Source: Portibacter lacus
GTDB taxonomy: Bacteria > Bacteroidota > Bacteroidia > Chitinophagales > Saprospiraceae
Length of the DNA: 64,000 nucleotides
NCBI RefSeq assembly: GCF_021533215.1
Contig: NZ_JAJNKA010000016.1
Span: 49,939-113,938, forward strand
Reading direction: 5' to 3'
The notes under the pieces are model-generated. The model saw only the letters and a list, made by a program, of their open reading frames with translations, made no database searches and was not told the origin of the DNA. Of this stretch, positions 34,180 to 43,420 are shown piece by piece. A program made the translations under genes and the position numbers. The first letter of the stretch is position 1. Each line of letters starts with the position of its first letter.

Positions 34180-34914
34180 CTATGAAGATGTTAAATGGCT
34201 TAAAAATATAGAGGTAGCGATACCTGCATTAAGAGACTCCGCTCTAGAATATGGTGATTTTGAAATAGTTAAATATTCAGTAGAAAGCTTTTGAATTTTC
34301 TGTGAAACTCCATGAGATTCACTTCCGATTACTAATATCATCGACTCAGGTTTTTCGAATTCGCTGAGCTTTGTTCCATTAAGGAGACTTGAATAGATGG
34401 GAATATCTGAAGGTAACTCTTCGATTTCAGCATTTATCAAATTAAGTCTTGCGAAGCTTCCCATTGTAGCTTGCAGTACTTTCGGATTATAAAACTCAAC
34501 TGATTCAGGAGCCGCTATTATATTCTTTACGCCAAACCAATCTGCAGTACGAATGATTGTTCCCATATTGCCAGGATCTCTTATGTTATCCAAGTATAAA
34601 CTAACTCCATTAAATTCTAAGGAATCAATCGAAGGCTGTGAAGGAATATTAGCAATTGCAAGAATACCTGGAGGTGATTTTAAGTTACTTAATTTTGAAA
34701 TCGTCTTTGCATCAATTATATTATATTTAATGTCAGTTTCAGAAAGGAGGACCTCTTTTTCAGAAACACAGTAGATCGAATCAAAACTAATAAACTTCTC
34801 CTGGAGACCTTCGAGAATAATTTTCTCGCCCTCCACCAAAAATTTATTATACTTTTGACGATACTTTTTTTGTTTAAGAGATTGTATGAATGCAACTGTA
34901 GCTTTAGAGATCAT
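34180..34914 (-). CDS. TrmH/SpoU-type RNA methyltransferase
   Basis: About 244 residues from ATG at 34914 (a GTG two codons upstream is less likely). An N-terminal substrate-binding part (QKKYRQKYNKFLVEGEKIILEGL) precedes the knotted SPOUT domain with its three motifs: LDNIRDPGNMGTIIRTADWFG, ILVIGSESHGVSQKI and RAESLNAGIATSIFLSHL. It methylates ribose 2'-OH of rRNA or tRNA using S-adenosylmethionine; the exact site cannot be told from sequence. Divergent from the tamL gene, a pairing I recall as common in Bacteroidota. Confidence 0.93.
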   Translation of the reverse strand: MISKATVAFIQSLKQKKYRQKYNKFLVEGEKIILEGLQEKFISFDSIYCVSEKEVLLSETDIKYNIIDAKTISKLSNLKSPPGILAIANIPSQPSIDSLEFNGVSLYLDNIRDPGNMGTIIRTADWFGVKNIIAAPESVEFYNPKVLQATMGSFARLNLINAEIEELPSDIPIYSSLLNGTKLSEFEKPESMILVIGSESHGVSQKIQKLSTEYLTISKSPYSRAESLNAGIATSIFLSHLTSS

Positions 34915-34940
34915 GAACACGACGGATTATATCAAGTAAA

Positions 34941-37319
34941 ATGCAAAATAAAGAATATAAAATTTATCCTTTGTCACAATTTTGCATTTATGCAATGCTT
35001 CTCTTGACTGTAGCATGCAATCCCACCGTCTATCTGGGTGATAATGAAGCACTTCTAACAGAAAATAAGATTCGATTTACAGATAGAAAAGCAAGTGAAC
35101 CGAGGAATCTTCTTAGAGAAGAATTATCCCTAAACTATAAGCAGCGTCCTAATAAGGAATTTCTATTCATTCCAAGAGAATGGTATTACTATCGATTTGA
35201 AAATTCTTCAGATAGTTCTTTTCTTGCCAATTGGATCAGAAAAAACGTTTCTGAATATCCTTCTGTCCATGATAGCATCGCAGCAAGTGAAACAGCAGAA
35301 GCGATGCAACGCTACCTTAGAAAAGATAAAGGGTATTACAATGCCAACGTAAGTTCGAAACTTAAAGTGAAGGATAAGGAAGCATTTGTCACTTACATAG
35401 TGGATACAGATCGACAGTTTAAAGTAAAAAGCATAAATTATATCTGTGAAGATTCTAGTATTGTAGACATTATTTCTGATTTGTCTCAGGAATCTTTAAT
35501 TCCCGTAGGCACCGGTGTTACAAGAGTCAATTTCAATAAAGAAGAAAACAGAATCGTAAGCGCATTACAAGATTCTGGATATGCCAAGTTTAATTCTAAC
35601 TATGTAACTTTTCAAGGAGATACATCGGATTACAAAGTAGATGTTACCGTTACCATTTTAGCACCAGGAGCAGATCAAAACCATCAAAAATTCTACATCG
35701 GCAATATTAATGTCTACACAGATTATACAGCTGGTCACGATACTAGCTCGAAAATAAAGGTCAATATTAAAGACATCGATTACTTCAGTAAGGAAGAATC
35801 ATTCTTTGTCACACCTAAAACATTGACCAGCAGAATATTCATAGAAGAAGGTGGAACCTATACACGAAGTAAAGAATTGAGGACGGCCCAAAGTCTTTCG
35901 AATCTGAACACGTATCGTTTTGTTACCTTAAATCCAACGATAGACGAGCGAATAGACTCCTTAATTAATTATAATTTCCAACTTTCTCCCATCAAAAATA
36001 AGTGGGTTTCTGAACATACCGGAAGTGTTTATTATGCCAATATTCAACGTGAGAATCAACGTGAGTTTTTGGGACTGAGTCTAAGTACCAATCTTTCGAG
36101 CAGAAATTTATTACAGAACGCTGAGAACTTCAGCATTGGTTTAGATGGTTTCGTGGAATTCAACCTGAATGCTGTGAACTCCATAGGCGCCTCATTTGAG
36201 ACGGGCTTAAGTCAACCTCGATTGTACGATATAACCAAAGTACTTTACTTAGCACGTAAGACCAGAATTATTCCGGAGAGGGTTTTTAATTCTTTAAATG
36301 ACAATACCAGTTCTGATTTAGGATTTACCTATTCTTATACTTATACATCAACCATTTATAGCTTAGCATCTTTAAATGCTAATTTCGGATACAATTATCG
36401 ACCAACATTGAATTCATCGACAGCTTTCAATCAAATAGGTGTCAATTATCTACTATTAAATCCTTTAGAAACCTTTATTCCTATTTTAGAAAACAATCCA
36501 TATCTCAAGAATTCATTTACTAAGCGGTTGCTTACAGGTGCTGTATTCCGAGATATTGCGTGGGTTTATAATGAACCAGCAAAGAGCAAAGGATTTTCTT
36601 GGGGACTTACCTATTTCGGGGAGATTTCTGGGTTAGAATTATCTCTTCTTAACGAGGGATTCAATTTGCTATCTGGAAAGGACAAAGTATGGGATCTTCC
36701 ACTAGGTACTCAAGATTCTATAGAGTTTTCAAAATTTGTCAAAGTCGACTTTGATCACCATTTTAGCCAAAAACTATATGGGACTCATTTCTTAGCAGGA
36801 AAATTCAGGGCAGGAATTGCTCTACCATTTGGCGGATCTCAGACGGTTCCATTTGTTCGTCAATTTGCTGTAGGCGGTCAGAATAGTATTCGTGGTTGGC
36901 AGATCAGAAGCTTAGGTCCTGGTGGATACAACATTGCTGAAGATCCTAGTGCCAATACTAATACGCTACCCTACCAAACTGGTGATTTCATACTGGAGAG
37001 TTCTTTAGAATATCGCTTCCCTGTTTCTGGATTTTTACGAGGAGCTGTTTTTATAGATGCTGGGAATGTATGGACACTGAGTGAAGATGATGAGAGAACA
37101 GATTCCAGATTAACTTCTGATTTCTATAAGCAAATTGCGGTGGCTTCAGGCGTAGGAATACGAATGGACTTCTCCTACTTTTTACTGCGTTTTGACTTTG
37201 GATACAAGATCAGAAACCCATTTCCGAACGAAAAAGGTTCCTATTGGAATTATAGTACTTTTGGATGGGGAAATATCAATGATGCCAATCTTAGTTTCGG
37301 GGTAAATCTACCGTTCTAG
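34941..37319 (+). CDS. TamL-type BamA/TamA-family outer-membrane lipoprotein
   Basis: 792 residues. A lipobox (LLLTVACNP, Cys26) sits on the N-terminus of a BamA/TamA-like protein, the feature of Bacteroidota TamL. POTRA-like regions follow (RQFKVKSINYICEDSSIVDII, TPKTLTSRIFIEEGGTYTRSKE, AQSLSNLNTYRFVTLNP), then a 16-strand barrel with the conserved VRQFAVGGQNSIRGWQIRSLGPGG (lid-lock RGW motif) and a C-terminal strand ending in SFGVNLPF with a terminal Phe. It likely works with a TamB homologue in outer-membrane biogenesis. Divergent from the RNA methylase gene. Confidence 0.92.
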   Translation: MQNKEYKIYPLSQFCIYAMLLLTVACNPTVYLGDNEALLTENKIRFTDRKASEPRNLLREELSLNYKQRPNKEFLFIPREWYYYRFENSSDSSFLANWIRKNVSEYPSVHDSIAASETAEAMQRYLRKDKGYYNANVSSKLKVKDKEAFVTYIVDTDRQFKVKSINYICEDSSIVDIISDLSQESLIPVGTGVTRVNFNKEENRIVSALQDSGYAKFNSNYVTFQGDTSDYKVDVTVTILAPGADQNHQKFYIGNINVYTDYTAGHDTSSKIKVNIKDIDYFSKEESFFVTPKTLTSRIFIEEGGTYTRSKELRTAQSLSNLNTYRFVTLNPTIDERIDSLINYNFQLSPIKNKWVSEHTGSVYYANIQRENQREFLGLSLSTNLSSRNLLQNAENFSIGLDGFVEFNLNAVNSIGASFETGLSQPRLYDITKVLYLARKTRIIPERVFNSLNDNTSSDLGFTYSYTYTSTIYSLASLNANFGYNYRPTLNSSTAFNQIGVNYLLLNPLETFIPILENNPYLKNSFTKRLLTGAVFRDIAWVYNEPAKSKGFSWGLTYFGEISGLELSLLNEGFNLLSGKDKVWDLPLGTQDSIEFSKFVKVDFDHHFSQKLYGTHFLAGKFRAGIALPFGGSQTVPFVRQFAVGGQNSIRGWQIRSLGPGGYNIAEDPSANTNTLPYQTGDFILESSLEYRFPVSGFLRGAVFIDAGNVWTLSEDDERTDSRLTSDFYKQIAVASGVGIRMDFSYFLLRFDFGYKIRNPFPNEKGSYWNYSTFGWGNINDANLSFGVNLPF

Positions 37320-37352
37320 ATAGTTATTTTTTTCAATGCGAAAACATCCTAA

Positions 37353-37790
37353 CTAGCAACAATTTTCATCTTTCTGGATAGGTGGACAAGGAACAGTGCC
37401 ATAACTGCAAAAAACACAGCAGTCCCCTTTGATTGGTTTTAGGATTCGATGGCACGCCTCACATTCATAGAAATAGGTACATGAATCTGAAGGCATTTCT
37501 TCATCTTTCTGAAATCCACATTCTGGACAAGTGATCGTAGAAAGTAGCACAACATCCTTAGTTGTTTCATTTTTACTTTTACGGCTAAATTGATATAAAC
37601 CATAGCCTAACAAACCAATTCCAATTGCTATAAAAACACCACTGAAATTTTCTATTCCATTGCTTAAACCGATTAATGTGCTACCACCACCCAATGCTAT
37701 GATCAAAGCAGGTAACCAGCAACAATTCGTTGCTAAAATAAATGCAAGTGAACTTCCAATAATTGATTTTCTATAATTCATAATAGACAT
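37353..37790 (-). CDS. MerT-like membrane protein with C-terminal GDCCVxC cysteine domain
   Basis: 145 residues (ATG at 37790, or 37781 as second choice). The N-terminal half has two membrane spans, with a CC pair in the first (LATNCCWLPALIIALGGG, then FSGVFIAIGIGLLGYGLY), as in mercuric transport protein MerT. The C-terminal half has ITCPECGFQKDEEMP, YECEACHRILKPIKGDCCVFCSYGTVPCPPIQ and ends DENCC. Twelve cysteines in the whole protein point to metal or thiol handling. There is no merR, merA or other mercury gene nearby, so mercury specificity is not supported. It is 11 bp downstream of nth on the same strand. Confidence 0.82.
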   Translation of the reverse strand: MSIMNYRKSIIGSSLAFILATNCCWLPALIIALGGGSTLIGLSNGIENFSGVFIAIGIGLLGYGLYQFSRKSKNETTKDVVLLSTITCPECGFQKDEEMPSDSCTYFYECEACHRILKPIKGDCCVFCSYGTVPCPPIQKDENCC

Positions 37791-37801
37791 TCATCCATAC
37801 C

Positions 37802-38437
37802 TTACTTAAATAACGTAGCTCTTCCGTATTTACTACAAATCGGGCATGCTTTCGGATCATGTCCTCGTGCTGGACAATATTCTCGTCCAAAAAATATAAT
37901 TTGCAAGTGTAACTTATTCCAAATCTCCCGAGGGAATATTCGCTTTAAGTCCTTTTCCGTTTGCGTAACATTTTTCCCAGTACTTAACTTCCATCGATAA
38001 GCTAATCTATGAATATGGGTGTCCACAGGAAATGCTGGAACTCCGAAAGCTTGTGACATCACTACAGAAGCTGTTTTATGCCCTACACCAGGCAATGCTT
38101 CTAAATCCTTAAAATTATCTGGGACAATCCCGTTATGCTCCTCAATGATGATTTTAGAAAGGGTCGATATAGCTTTCGACTTCATCGGAGATAATCCACA
38201 CGGTCGTATGATGGCCTTTATATCTTCTACAGGAACTTGTGCCATATCATATGGATTATCAGCCATCTGAAATAATGCTGGTGTCGTCTTATTCACACGC
38301 ACATCTGTACACTGAGCAGATAGCAAAACAGCAACCAGCAAAGTGTAAGGATCCTTATGATCTAACGGCACAGGAACTTCAGGATAAAGCTCCTCTAATA
38401 TTTGTATGATATCCTCTGCTATTTCTTTTTTAGTCAT
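37802..38437 (-). CDS. nth: Endonuclease III (DNA glycosylase/AP lyase)
   Basis: 211 residues. Bifunctional glycosylase for oxidised pyrimidines in base excision repair. The helix-hairpin-helix LPGVGHKTASVVMSQAFG contains the catalytic Lys121, and PAFPVDTHIHRLAYRW contains Asp139. The C-terminal cluster loop is unusual: it reads CPARGHDPKACPIC (Cys188, Cys198, Cys201) with no fourth Cys, instead of Cys-x6-Cys-x2-Cys-x5-Cys. It overlaps the acyl-CoA reductase gene by 4 bp (ATGA), so the two are translationally coupled. Confidence 0.95.
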   Translation of the reverse strand: MTKKEIAEDIIQILEELYPEVPVPLDHKDPYTLLVAVLLSAQCTDVRVNKTTPALFQMADNPYDMAQVPVEDIKAIIRPCGLSPMKSKAISTLSKIIIEEHNGIVPDNFKDLEALPGVGHKTASVVMSQAFGVPAFPVDTHIHRLAYRWKLSTGKNVTQTEKDLKRIFPREIWNKLHLQIIFFGREYCPARGHDPKACPICSKYGRATLFK

Positions 38438-39441
38438 GATTTGCTCAGTTCTGCTAAAAATGCCATGGTATCTATTCCATCTGCATAATCATCTATCATC
38501 GGTTTTTGACAATCTCCTAATGGCAAAATTTTTAAACCATCTAACTTAATATTTCCGGAGATGCACTGAATTTCATCTAGTTGATCTCGTAATTGCTTAG
38601 CTAAAATTGACCTATCCGAAAATGTTTCATAATGCAAACAGGCAATCCTAGATACAATTTCATCACTTCTCCTCAATAAAACCGCGCCACTTGCGAGGTA
38701 GTCGTCCGCATTCAATAAAAAGATCGCATTATTATAATCATAATTATTTTTATACTTCACATGATTAATTAAGTACTTATATTCTTCGTGTAAGACCTCC
38801 ATCAACCTCACTTTATTGAAATTTTCGTCAATGTAAATCTTCGATACATTTCTACAACCTAAACCGAAATAAGCAAAAATGTCCTGCCCTAAAGCCTTAA
38901 TTTCATCTTCTGTTAATTCTCCTTCTAGCACTGCAATTGCATTCCGATTTCTTCTTATGATATTTGGATAGTTTGCAAAATACCTTTCGAATTGTTTTGC
39001 GGATTGGTTACTTCCAGTTGCAATCACAGCATCCATTCCTGAAAGTTTTTCCACGATTACAAATGCATTAAATGCTGCAAGTTTATCAAGCAAATGGATC
39101 GTAAGAACAGAATCTTTACTAGAAGTCTTCACTAACGCTTGGTGGCCTGAAAGAAAAGTGCAGAGTAAATCATGGAATCCTACTAAAGGAATATTACCTG
39201 CGAGAATTAGTCCCACCTTTTTTTGAATTGTCCCAAAATCATAGGCCGATAACCATTTTTTCAAAATCACTTCGTCCAGCATTTGATCCGCTATAGAATG
39301 CAAAGCAAAGTCAATATTTTCTATGGTAAACCAAGGATTACTTAGCTTCGCTTGGATTTTAACTGCTTTTAATTCTTCATTATCTGCTCGAATATATTCG
39401 CCTAACTCAACCAAGGCGGCTATCTTACTTTCTATACTCAT
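38434..39441 (-). CDS. Acyl-CoA reductase (LuxC-like)
   Basis: 335 residues of the LuxC/acyl-CoA reductase group of the aldehyde dehydrogenase superfamily. Visible blocks: KVGLILAGNIPLVGFHDLLCTFLSGHQALVKTSSKDS (nucleotide-binding region), VIATGSNQSAKQFERYF, and the catalytic cysteine in DIFAYFGLGCRNVSKIYI. It would reduce a fatty acyl-thioester to an aldehyde. No luciferase or other lux genes are nearby. It is embedded in a minus-strand cluster, overlapping nth by 4 bp and the DUF1415 gene by 17 bp. Confidence 0.88.
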   Translation of the reverse strand: MSIESKIAALVELGEYIRADNEELKAVKIQAKLSNPWFTIENIDFALHSIADQMLDEVILKKWLSAYDFGTIQKKVGLILAGNIPLVGFHDLLCTFLSGHQALVKTSSKDSVLTIHLLDKLAAFNAFVIVEKLSGMDAVIATGSNQSAKQFERYFANYPNIIRRNRNAIAVLEGELTEDEIKALGQDIFAYFGLGCRNVSKIYIDENFNKVRLMEVLHEEYKYLINHVKYKNNYDYNNAIFLLNADDYLASGAVLLRRSDEIVSRIACLHYETFSDRSILAKQLRDQLDEIQCISGNIKLDGLKILPLGDCQKPMIDDYADGIDTMAFLAELSKS

Positions 39442-39937
39442 CTAAAATATTTGTCATTTTTTTATAACCTAAGTCATTCAACAAAGTGGCATTTCGATCT
39501 AGAATTTTCTGTTTCCAACTTTCCGTCATTTCTAAAGCTTCAAGATCGCTCTCTCTTAACAGCTGCAACATCGGGTATGGAGACCTATTAGAAAAATTAA
39601 CAGCATCATTCATTTCTAGACCACCAAATAGATGCTCAGGATGAAAATGAACTACCTTAAGAACTTCACCATAGCCGATCGATTCTATTAGATCTTCTAC
39701 CCAATAGCCTACATCTAAGTACTCTTCAAACGTAGCCAATGCTGGAAAAATAAAAAATGAAGTCTTAAAAGAAGAATCAAGAAACGTTTCTATGCTTTTC
39801 TCCACCGCAGCAAAGTCCTGAATAACCTCCCAGTTAACTTCCTTCTTATCCATCGGTTCTTTGGCAAAAGGGCATAGATTATATCCAATGATAAATTCAT
39901 AAACCCATTTTTTCGAACGCTGAATATGTGTTGTCAC
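39425..39937 (-). CDS. DUF1415 family protein
   Basis: 170 residues, cytoplasmic, no signal. Family marks are WVYEFIIGYNLCPFAKEP at the N-terminus, VLKVVHFHPEHLFGG, and AVNFSNRSPYPMLQLLRESDLEAL. Function is unknown. The single conserved Cys (NLCPFA) and His/Asn-rich motifs could be a metal or cofactor site, but this is speculation. It ends 17 bp inside the acyl-CoA reductase gene and follows the pseudouridine synthase gene by 2 bp, so it is part of the same transcript. Confidence 0.9.
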   Translation of the reverse strand: MTTHIQRSKKWVYEFIIGYNLCPFAKEPMDKKEVNWEVIQDFAAVEKSIETFLDSSFKTSFFIFPALATFEEYLDVGYWVEDLIESIGYGEVLKVVHFHPEHLFGGLEMNDAVNFSNRSPYPMLQLLRESDLEALEMTESWKQKILDRNATLLNDLGYKKMTNILDEYRK

Positions 39938-39939
39938 AC

Positions 39940-40974
39940 CTAGTTAATTTCTTTTCTATTAGCGATGTAATTTCTCCATTTTTCTAAAACTTCCGCCATA
40001 TCGTCAGGCAATGGTGTTTCGAAATACAACTTTTCCTTGGTAATTGGATGAATAAAGCCTAAGGACTTTGCATGTAGTGCTTGCCGTGGCAATATTTTAA
40101 AACAGTTCATCACGAATGTCTTATACTTAGAAAAAACAGTTCCTTTTACTACCTTATTTCCACCATATCGCTCATCATTGAAAAGCGGATGATTCGTATG
40201 TTTCATATGCACCCGAATCTGGTGCGTCCTTCCTGTTTCTAGCTGGCATTCCACTAAGGAAACATAATAAAAATTCTCAACCACCTTGTAATGTGTAACC
40301 GCTACTTTTCCTTCATCTCCATCTGGGAAAACGGTCATCAACTTTCGATCTCTCGGGTGCCTTCCTATATTTCCTTCTATGGTCCCAGATTCCTCATCAA
40401 AATTCCCCCACACAAGAGCAAGGTATTTCCGCTCTATAGAATGATCAAAAAACTGAGCAGCAAGGCCCTTCATGGCTTCTGGCGTTTTAGCAATCACTAG
40501 TAGCCCAGATGTATCCTTATCTATTCGGTGAACTAAACCTGGCCGATCAGCTTGATTACCATCCATTACAGGAAGATTCTTCTTGAAATAGTAAGCCAAA
40601 GCATTGACCAGAGTACCTGATTTATTACCTACTCCTGGATGAACAACCATTCCTGGCTTTTTATATACAACCATTAGGTGTTCATCTTCATAATGAATAT
40701 CTAATGGAATATCTTCAGCAATCAGTTCGAACCCATCCACAGGGCGATTAAGAAATACTTTAATGTATTCTCCAGGGCGAATCTTATAATTAGATTTCAC
40801 CTCTTTATCATCTACAAGGATATTTCCCGCCTTTATGGCAATCTGAATCTGGTTACGAGATGCTTTCTCGATCCTTTCCATTAGGAACTTATCGATTCTC
40901 ATGGAACGCTGTCCAGGATCTGTTAATATATTATAGTGTTCGAATAAATCTTCGTCTACGTCGTCGTTAGTCAT
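39940..40974 (-). CDS. RluD-type pseudouridine synthase
   Basis: 344 residues. An N-terminal S4 RNA-binding domain (QRSMRIDKFLMERIEKASRNQIQIAIKAGNILVDDKEV) is followed by the RluA/RluD catalytic domain with GMVVHPGVGNKSGTLVNAL and the active-site loop GLVHRIDKDTSGLLVIAKT (catalytic Asp in the RxD motif), then LETGRTHQIRVHMKHTNHPLFND. By similarity it modifies uridines of 23S rRNA helix 69; which paralogue it is cannot be fixed from one gene. It lies 2 bp upstream of DUF1415. Confidence 0.95.
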   Translation of the reverse strand: MTNDDVDEDLFEHYNILTDPGQRSMRIDKFLMERIEKASRNQIQIAIKAGNILVDDKEVKSNYKIRPGEYIKVFLNRPVDGFELIAEDIPLDIHYEDEHLMVVYKKPGMVVHPGVGNKSGTLVNALAYYFKKNLPVMDGNQADRPGLVHRIDKDTSGLLVIAKTPEAMKGLAAQFFDHSIERKYLALVWGNFDEESGTIEGNIGRHPRDRKLMTVFPDGDEGKVAVTHYKVVENFYYVSLVECQLETGRTHQIRVHMKHTNHPLFNDERYGGNKVVKGTVFSKYKTFVMNCFKILPRQALHAKSLGFIHPITKEKLYFETPLPDDMAEVLEKWRNYIANRKEIN

Positions 40975-40978
40975 AATA

Positions 40979-41671
40979 TTAGAATATAAAGGACAAAGAT
41001 AAACTTATTGAGGTAGCACGATACGTTGCTTCCTTTAATTCGAACGCATCTTCGGAAAATTCAATGTTCGTTAAGTTATCTTTTTTTGAGAAGAAAGCGA
41101 TCGTAGGTCCATAGGCAGTATAGGCCTTAGTCGTTAAGAACCAAGATTCATCAAGCGTAATATGCAGTCCTCCTCCACCATAAAAATAAATCTTGCGATC
41201 TACATTATTCGTGAACTGATTATAATAAGCTCCATCTATTCGGTCATAATCTCTTGAGAATGCTTTAATACTATTTAGGCCAACTCCTGCTTCACCGAAT
41301 AATTCAAAAATTGAAAAATATACTTGTGGATATATTCTTCCCAGAAAAGTGAAATTATTATTGACCACTTTCGTTTGTAGGTCTAGGTCTGGAGCGAAAT
41401 CAAGCAGTGTATAACTATCTAATTTCCTACTAGAGTAACTGAATCCTAAGAATATCCTTGAATAATTAATTTGCCGTAGATATGAAAACTCACCTCCTAA
41501 GCCATTATTAGCACTTTTTCTACCGAAATCGCTCTGAGGAATAAAATAACTAAGCCCGCCTTCAATTATGTTTTTATTGAAAACCTCATCATAATAGGTG
41601 TATTCCTCTTCTTCTTGAGCGTGAAGAACATTTATTAATAACAGGCAAGCAAAAATCAAATAAAACTTCAT
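40979..41671 (-). CDS. Outer-membrane beta-barrel protein
   Basis: 230 residues from ATG at 41671, which gives a proper signal peptide (MKFYLIFACLLLINVLHAQ). The mature part consists of alternating amphipathic strands (IIEGGLSYFIPQSDFG, GGEFSYLRQINYSRIFLGFSYSS, NFTFLGRIYPQVYFSIFELFGEAGVGL, IYFYGGGGLHITLDESWFLTTKAY) and ends in ATSISLSLSFIF with a terminal Phe, the usual signal for barrel assembly. It is probably a small 8-10 strand barrel of unknown role. It stops 4 bp before the pseudouridine synthase gene and could be its co-transcribed first gene. Confidence 0.8.
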   Translation of the reverse strand: MKFYLIFACLLLINVLHAQEEEEYTYYDEVFNKNIIEGGLSYFIPQSDFGRKSANNGLGGEFSYLRQINYSRIFLGFSYSSRKLDSYTLLDFAPDLDLQTKVVNNNFTFLGRIYPQVYFSIFELFGEAGVGLNSIKAFSRDYDRIDGAYYNQFTNNVDRKIYFYGGGGLHITLDESWFLTTKAYTAYGPTIAFFSKKDNLTNIEFSEDAFELKEATYRATSISLSLSFIF

Positions 41672-41716
41672 TATTTTAGCCGAATATTTATAAAAATTTA
41701 ACAAAATTTAAGTTGT

Positions 41717-42913
41717 ATGAGTTTATCGTTCGAGTCTATTTGTGTAAAAGAACCTAAAGATACAAAAAGGAATAAACCTCATATCCTTCCTATCTATGCA
41801 AGTTCGTCATTTGAGTTTGAAAATATAAATGAAGGGATAGATATATTTACGAACAAGAAAGAAGGTTTCGTATATTCTAGATACGCAAATCCAACTGTGG
41901 AGAGTGTTTCACAGAAAATCGGACAACTTGAATCTTACGGCCTAGAAGGTGAAGGAACAGCTATGATGACCTCTTCAGGTATGTCGGCTATTTCTACATT
42001 AATCGCTGGTTGTCTTAGCCAAGGTGATAAAATCTTAACACAAGGGAATCTCTATGGAGGAACAACAGAGTTGATTAAAAAAATATTTACGCGGTTCGGT
42101 GTTGAACCAATTTTCACCAATCTTAAGGACTATGATCATATAGAATCCTTACTAAAATCAGATCCAGCCATCAAAATGATTTTCTTAGAAAGTCCAGCTA
42201 ATCCTACACTTGCTTGTGTAGATTTAGAAATTATTGCTGGTCTTGGAAAGAAATACGATACGCTCACCGCAATTGATAATACATTTTGTACTCCATATCT
42301 CCAACAACCACTAAAATGGGGAATAGACTTTGTAGTCCACTCTACTACAAAATATCTGAATGGACATGGTAATTCGATAGCAGGTGCGATTGTTTCTCTA
42401 GATAAAGAAATGATGAGAGATAAGATCTGGGCGACGATGAAACTACTAGGAACTAACTGCAATCCTTTCGATGCATGGCTAACTCATAATGGAATGAAAA
42501 CGCTAGTCGTAAGAATGGAGAAACATAGCTCTAACGCCATGGCACTAGCTGAGTTCCTTAACAACCATGATAAAGTAGAACATGTTAATTATACGGGGCT
42601 GGCTGATCATTCCGACCACGAATTAGCAGTTAAGCAAATGAGGCTCCATGGTGGCATGTTAAGTTTCGAAGTTAAAGGAGGTGTAGAAGCAGGGAAGACG
42701 CTCATGAACAACATTAAGATGTGCACACTAGCACCGACTCTAGGAGATGTAGATACATTAATTTTACATCCAGCATCGATGTCTCATTTATCTATTCCAA
42801 GAGAAATCAGGATAGAAAATGGTATCACAGATGGATTAATTAGAGTTTCTGTTGGGATCGAAGACATTAAGGATTTGAAGGTAGATCTAGGTAATGCACT
42901 TGATTTCTGCTAG
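41717..42913 (+). CDS. Cys/Met-metabolism PLP-dependent trans-sulfuration enzyme
   Basis: 398 residues, full length. PLP enzyme of the cystathionine gamma-synthase/gamma-lyase, methionine gamma-lyase and O-acetylhomoserine sulfhydrylase family. The PLP lysine is Lys212 in VVHSTTKYLNGHGN, the pyridine-N Asp187 in TAIDNTFCTPYLQQP, and the phosphate and substrate-binding YSRYANPT (53-60) and TSSGMSAI are present. CTLAPTLGDVDTLILHPASMSHL completes the active site. Sequence alone does not separate the lyase from the synthase. It starts 46 bp from the divergent barrel gene. Confidence 0.92.
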   Translation: MSLSFESICVKEPKDTKRNKPHILPIYASSSFEFENINEGIDIFTNKKEGFVYSRYANPTVESVSQKIGQLESYGLEGEGTAMMTSSGMSAISTLIAGCLSQGDKILTQGNLYGGTTELIKKIFTRFGVEPIFTNLKDYDHIESLLKSDPAIKMIFLESPANPTLACVDLEIIAGLGKKYDTLTAIDNTFCTPYLQQPLKWGIDFVVHSTTKYLNGHGNSIAGAIVSLDKEMMRDKIWATMKLLGTNCNPFDAWLTHNGMKTLVVRMEKHSSNAMALAEFLNNHDKVEHVNYTGLADHSDHELAVKQMRLHGGMLSFEVKGGVEAGKTLMNNIKMCTLAPTLGDVDTLILHPASMSHLSIPREIRIENGITDGLIRVSVGIEDIKDLKVDLGNALDFC

Positions 42914-42985
42914 GTTATCTTATATACTTTAAATAAAAACAGTTTAGAGGCCAAACATTTAATAGGATAATGGGTTTCATACTGT

Positions 42986-43420
42986 ATGAAATTAACTCTT
43001 AAGACGCCTATTCCTAAAAACTATAAAGTGGTCATGGATGGATTCGACAAGAATTTATTCGAATTCCTAAAACCTATCGGCGCCAAAATGGAAATCGTTG
43101 AATTCACTGGTTCTGAAACTGGAGATACCGTTCATATCCGATTCCTTAAGCCTATAAAGGCGGAATGGGTAAGTGATATTACAGATCATGGAATAAATGA
43201 ACAAGAAGCATTTTTCTTAGATGAAGGCCGCATTTTACCCAAGCCACTTTCTAAGTGGAAACATCGGCATGTAGTTAAGAATATTAATCTTAACAAAAGT
43301 GTAATAGAAGATCAGATCGAATTTCAAACAGGGAATGTTATCTTAGACATCATATTATATCCCTTTATGTTTATGGGATTTTTTCCTAGAAAGTTTCAAT
43401 ACAAAAAGTATTTCAAATGA
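42986..43420 (+). CDS. SRPBCC-like ligand-binding protein
   Basis: 144 residues, no signal. The layout (KLTLKTPIPKNYKVVMDGFDKNLFEFLKP, GDTVHIRFLKPIKAEWVSDI, a PLSKWKHRHVV linker, and SVIEDQIEFQTGNVILDIILYPFMFMGFFPRKFQYKKYF) matches SRPBCC/START-like small proteins of the polyketide-cyclase or CoxG type found in Bacteroidota. It shares an ATGA overlap with the FAD oxidoreductase gene, so the two proteins probably act together, with the SRPBCC fold binding a hydrophobic substrate. Exact substrate unknown. Confidence 0.8.
   Translation: MKLTLKTPIPKNYKVVMDGFDKNLFEFLKPIGAKMEIVEFTGSETGDTVHIRFLKPIKAEWVSDITDHGINEQEAFFLDEGRILPKPLSKWKHRHVVKNINLNKSVIEDQIEFQTGNVILDIILYPFMFMGFFPRKFQYKKYFK

Noticed and set aside
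34150..34200. AGCCATT...AATGGCT inverted repeat between the convergent TlpA-like and TrmH-type genes as a terminator
   Set aside because: The loop of 37 nt is too long and no clear U-run follows at the right distance.
37353..37790. Calling this gene a mercury transporter (merT)
   Set aside because: Only the first half is MerT-like and there are no other mercury-resistance genes around it.
38434..39441. Bioluminescence locus because of the LuxC-like reductase
   Set aside because: No luxA, luxB, luxD or luxE is present and such reductases occur in non-luminous Bacteroidota.
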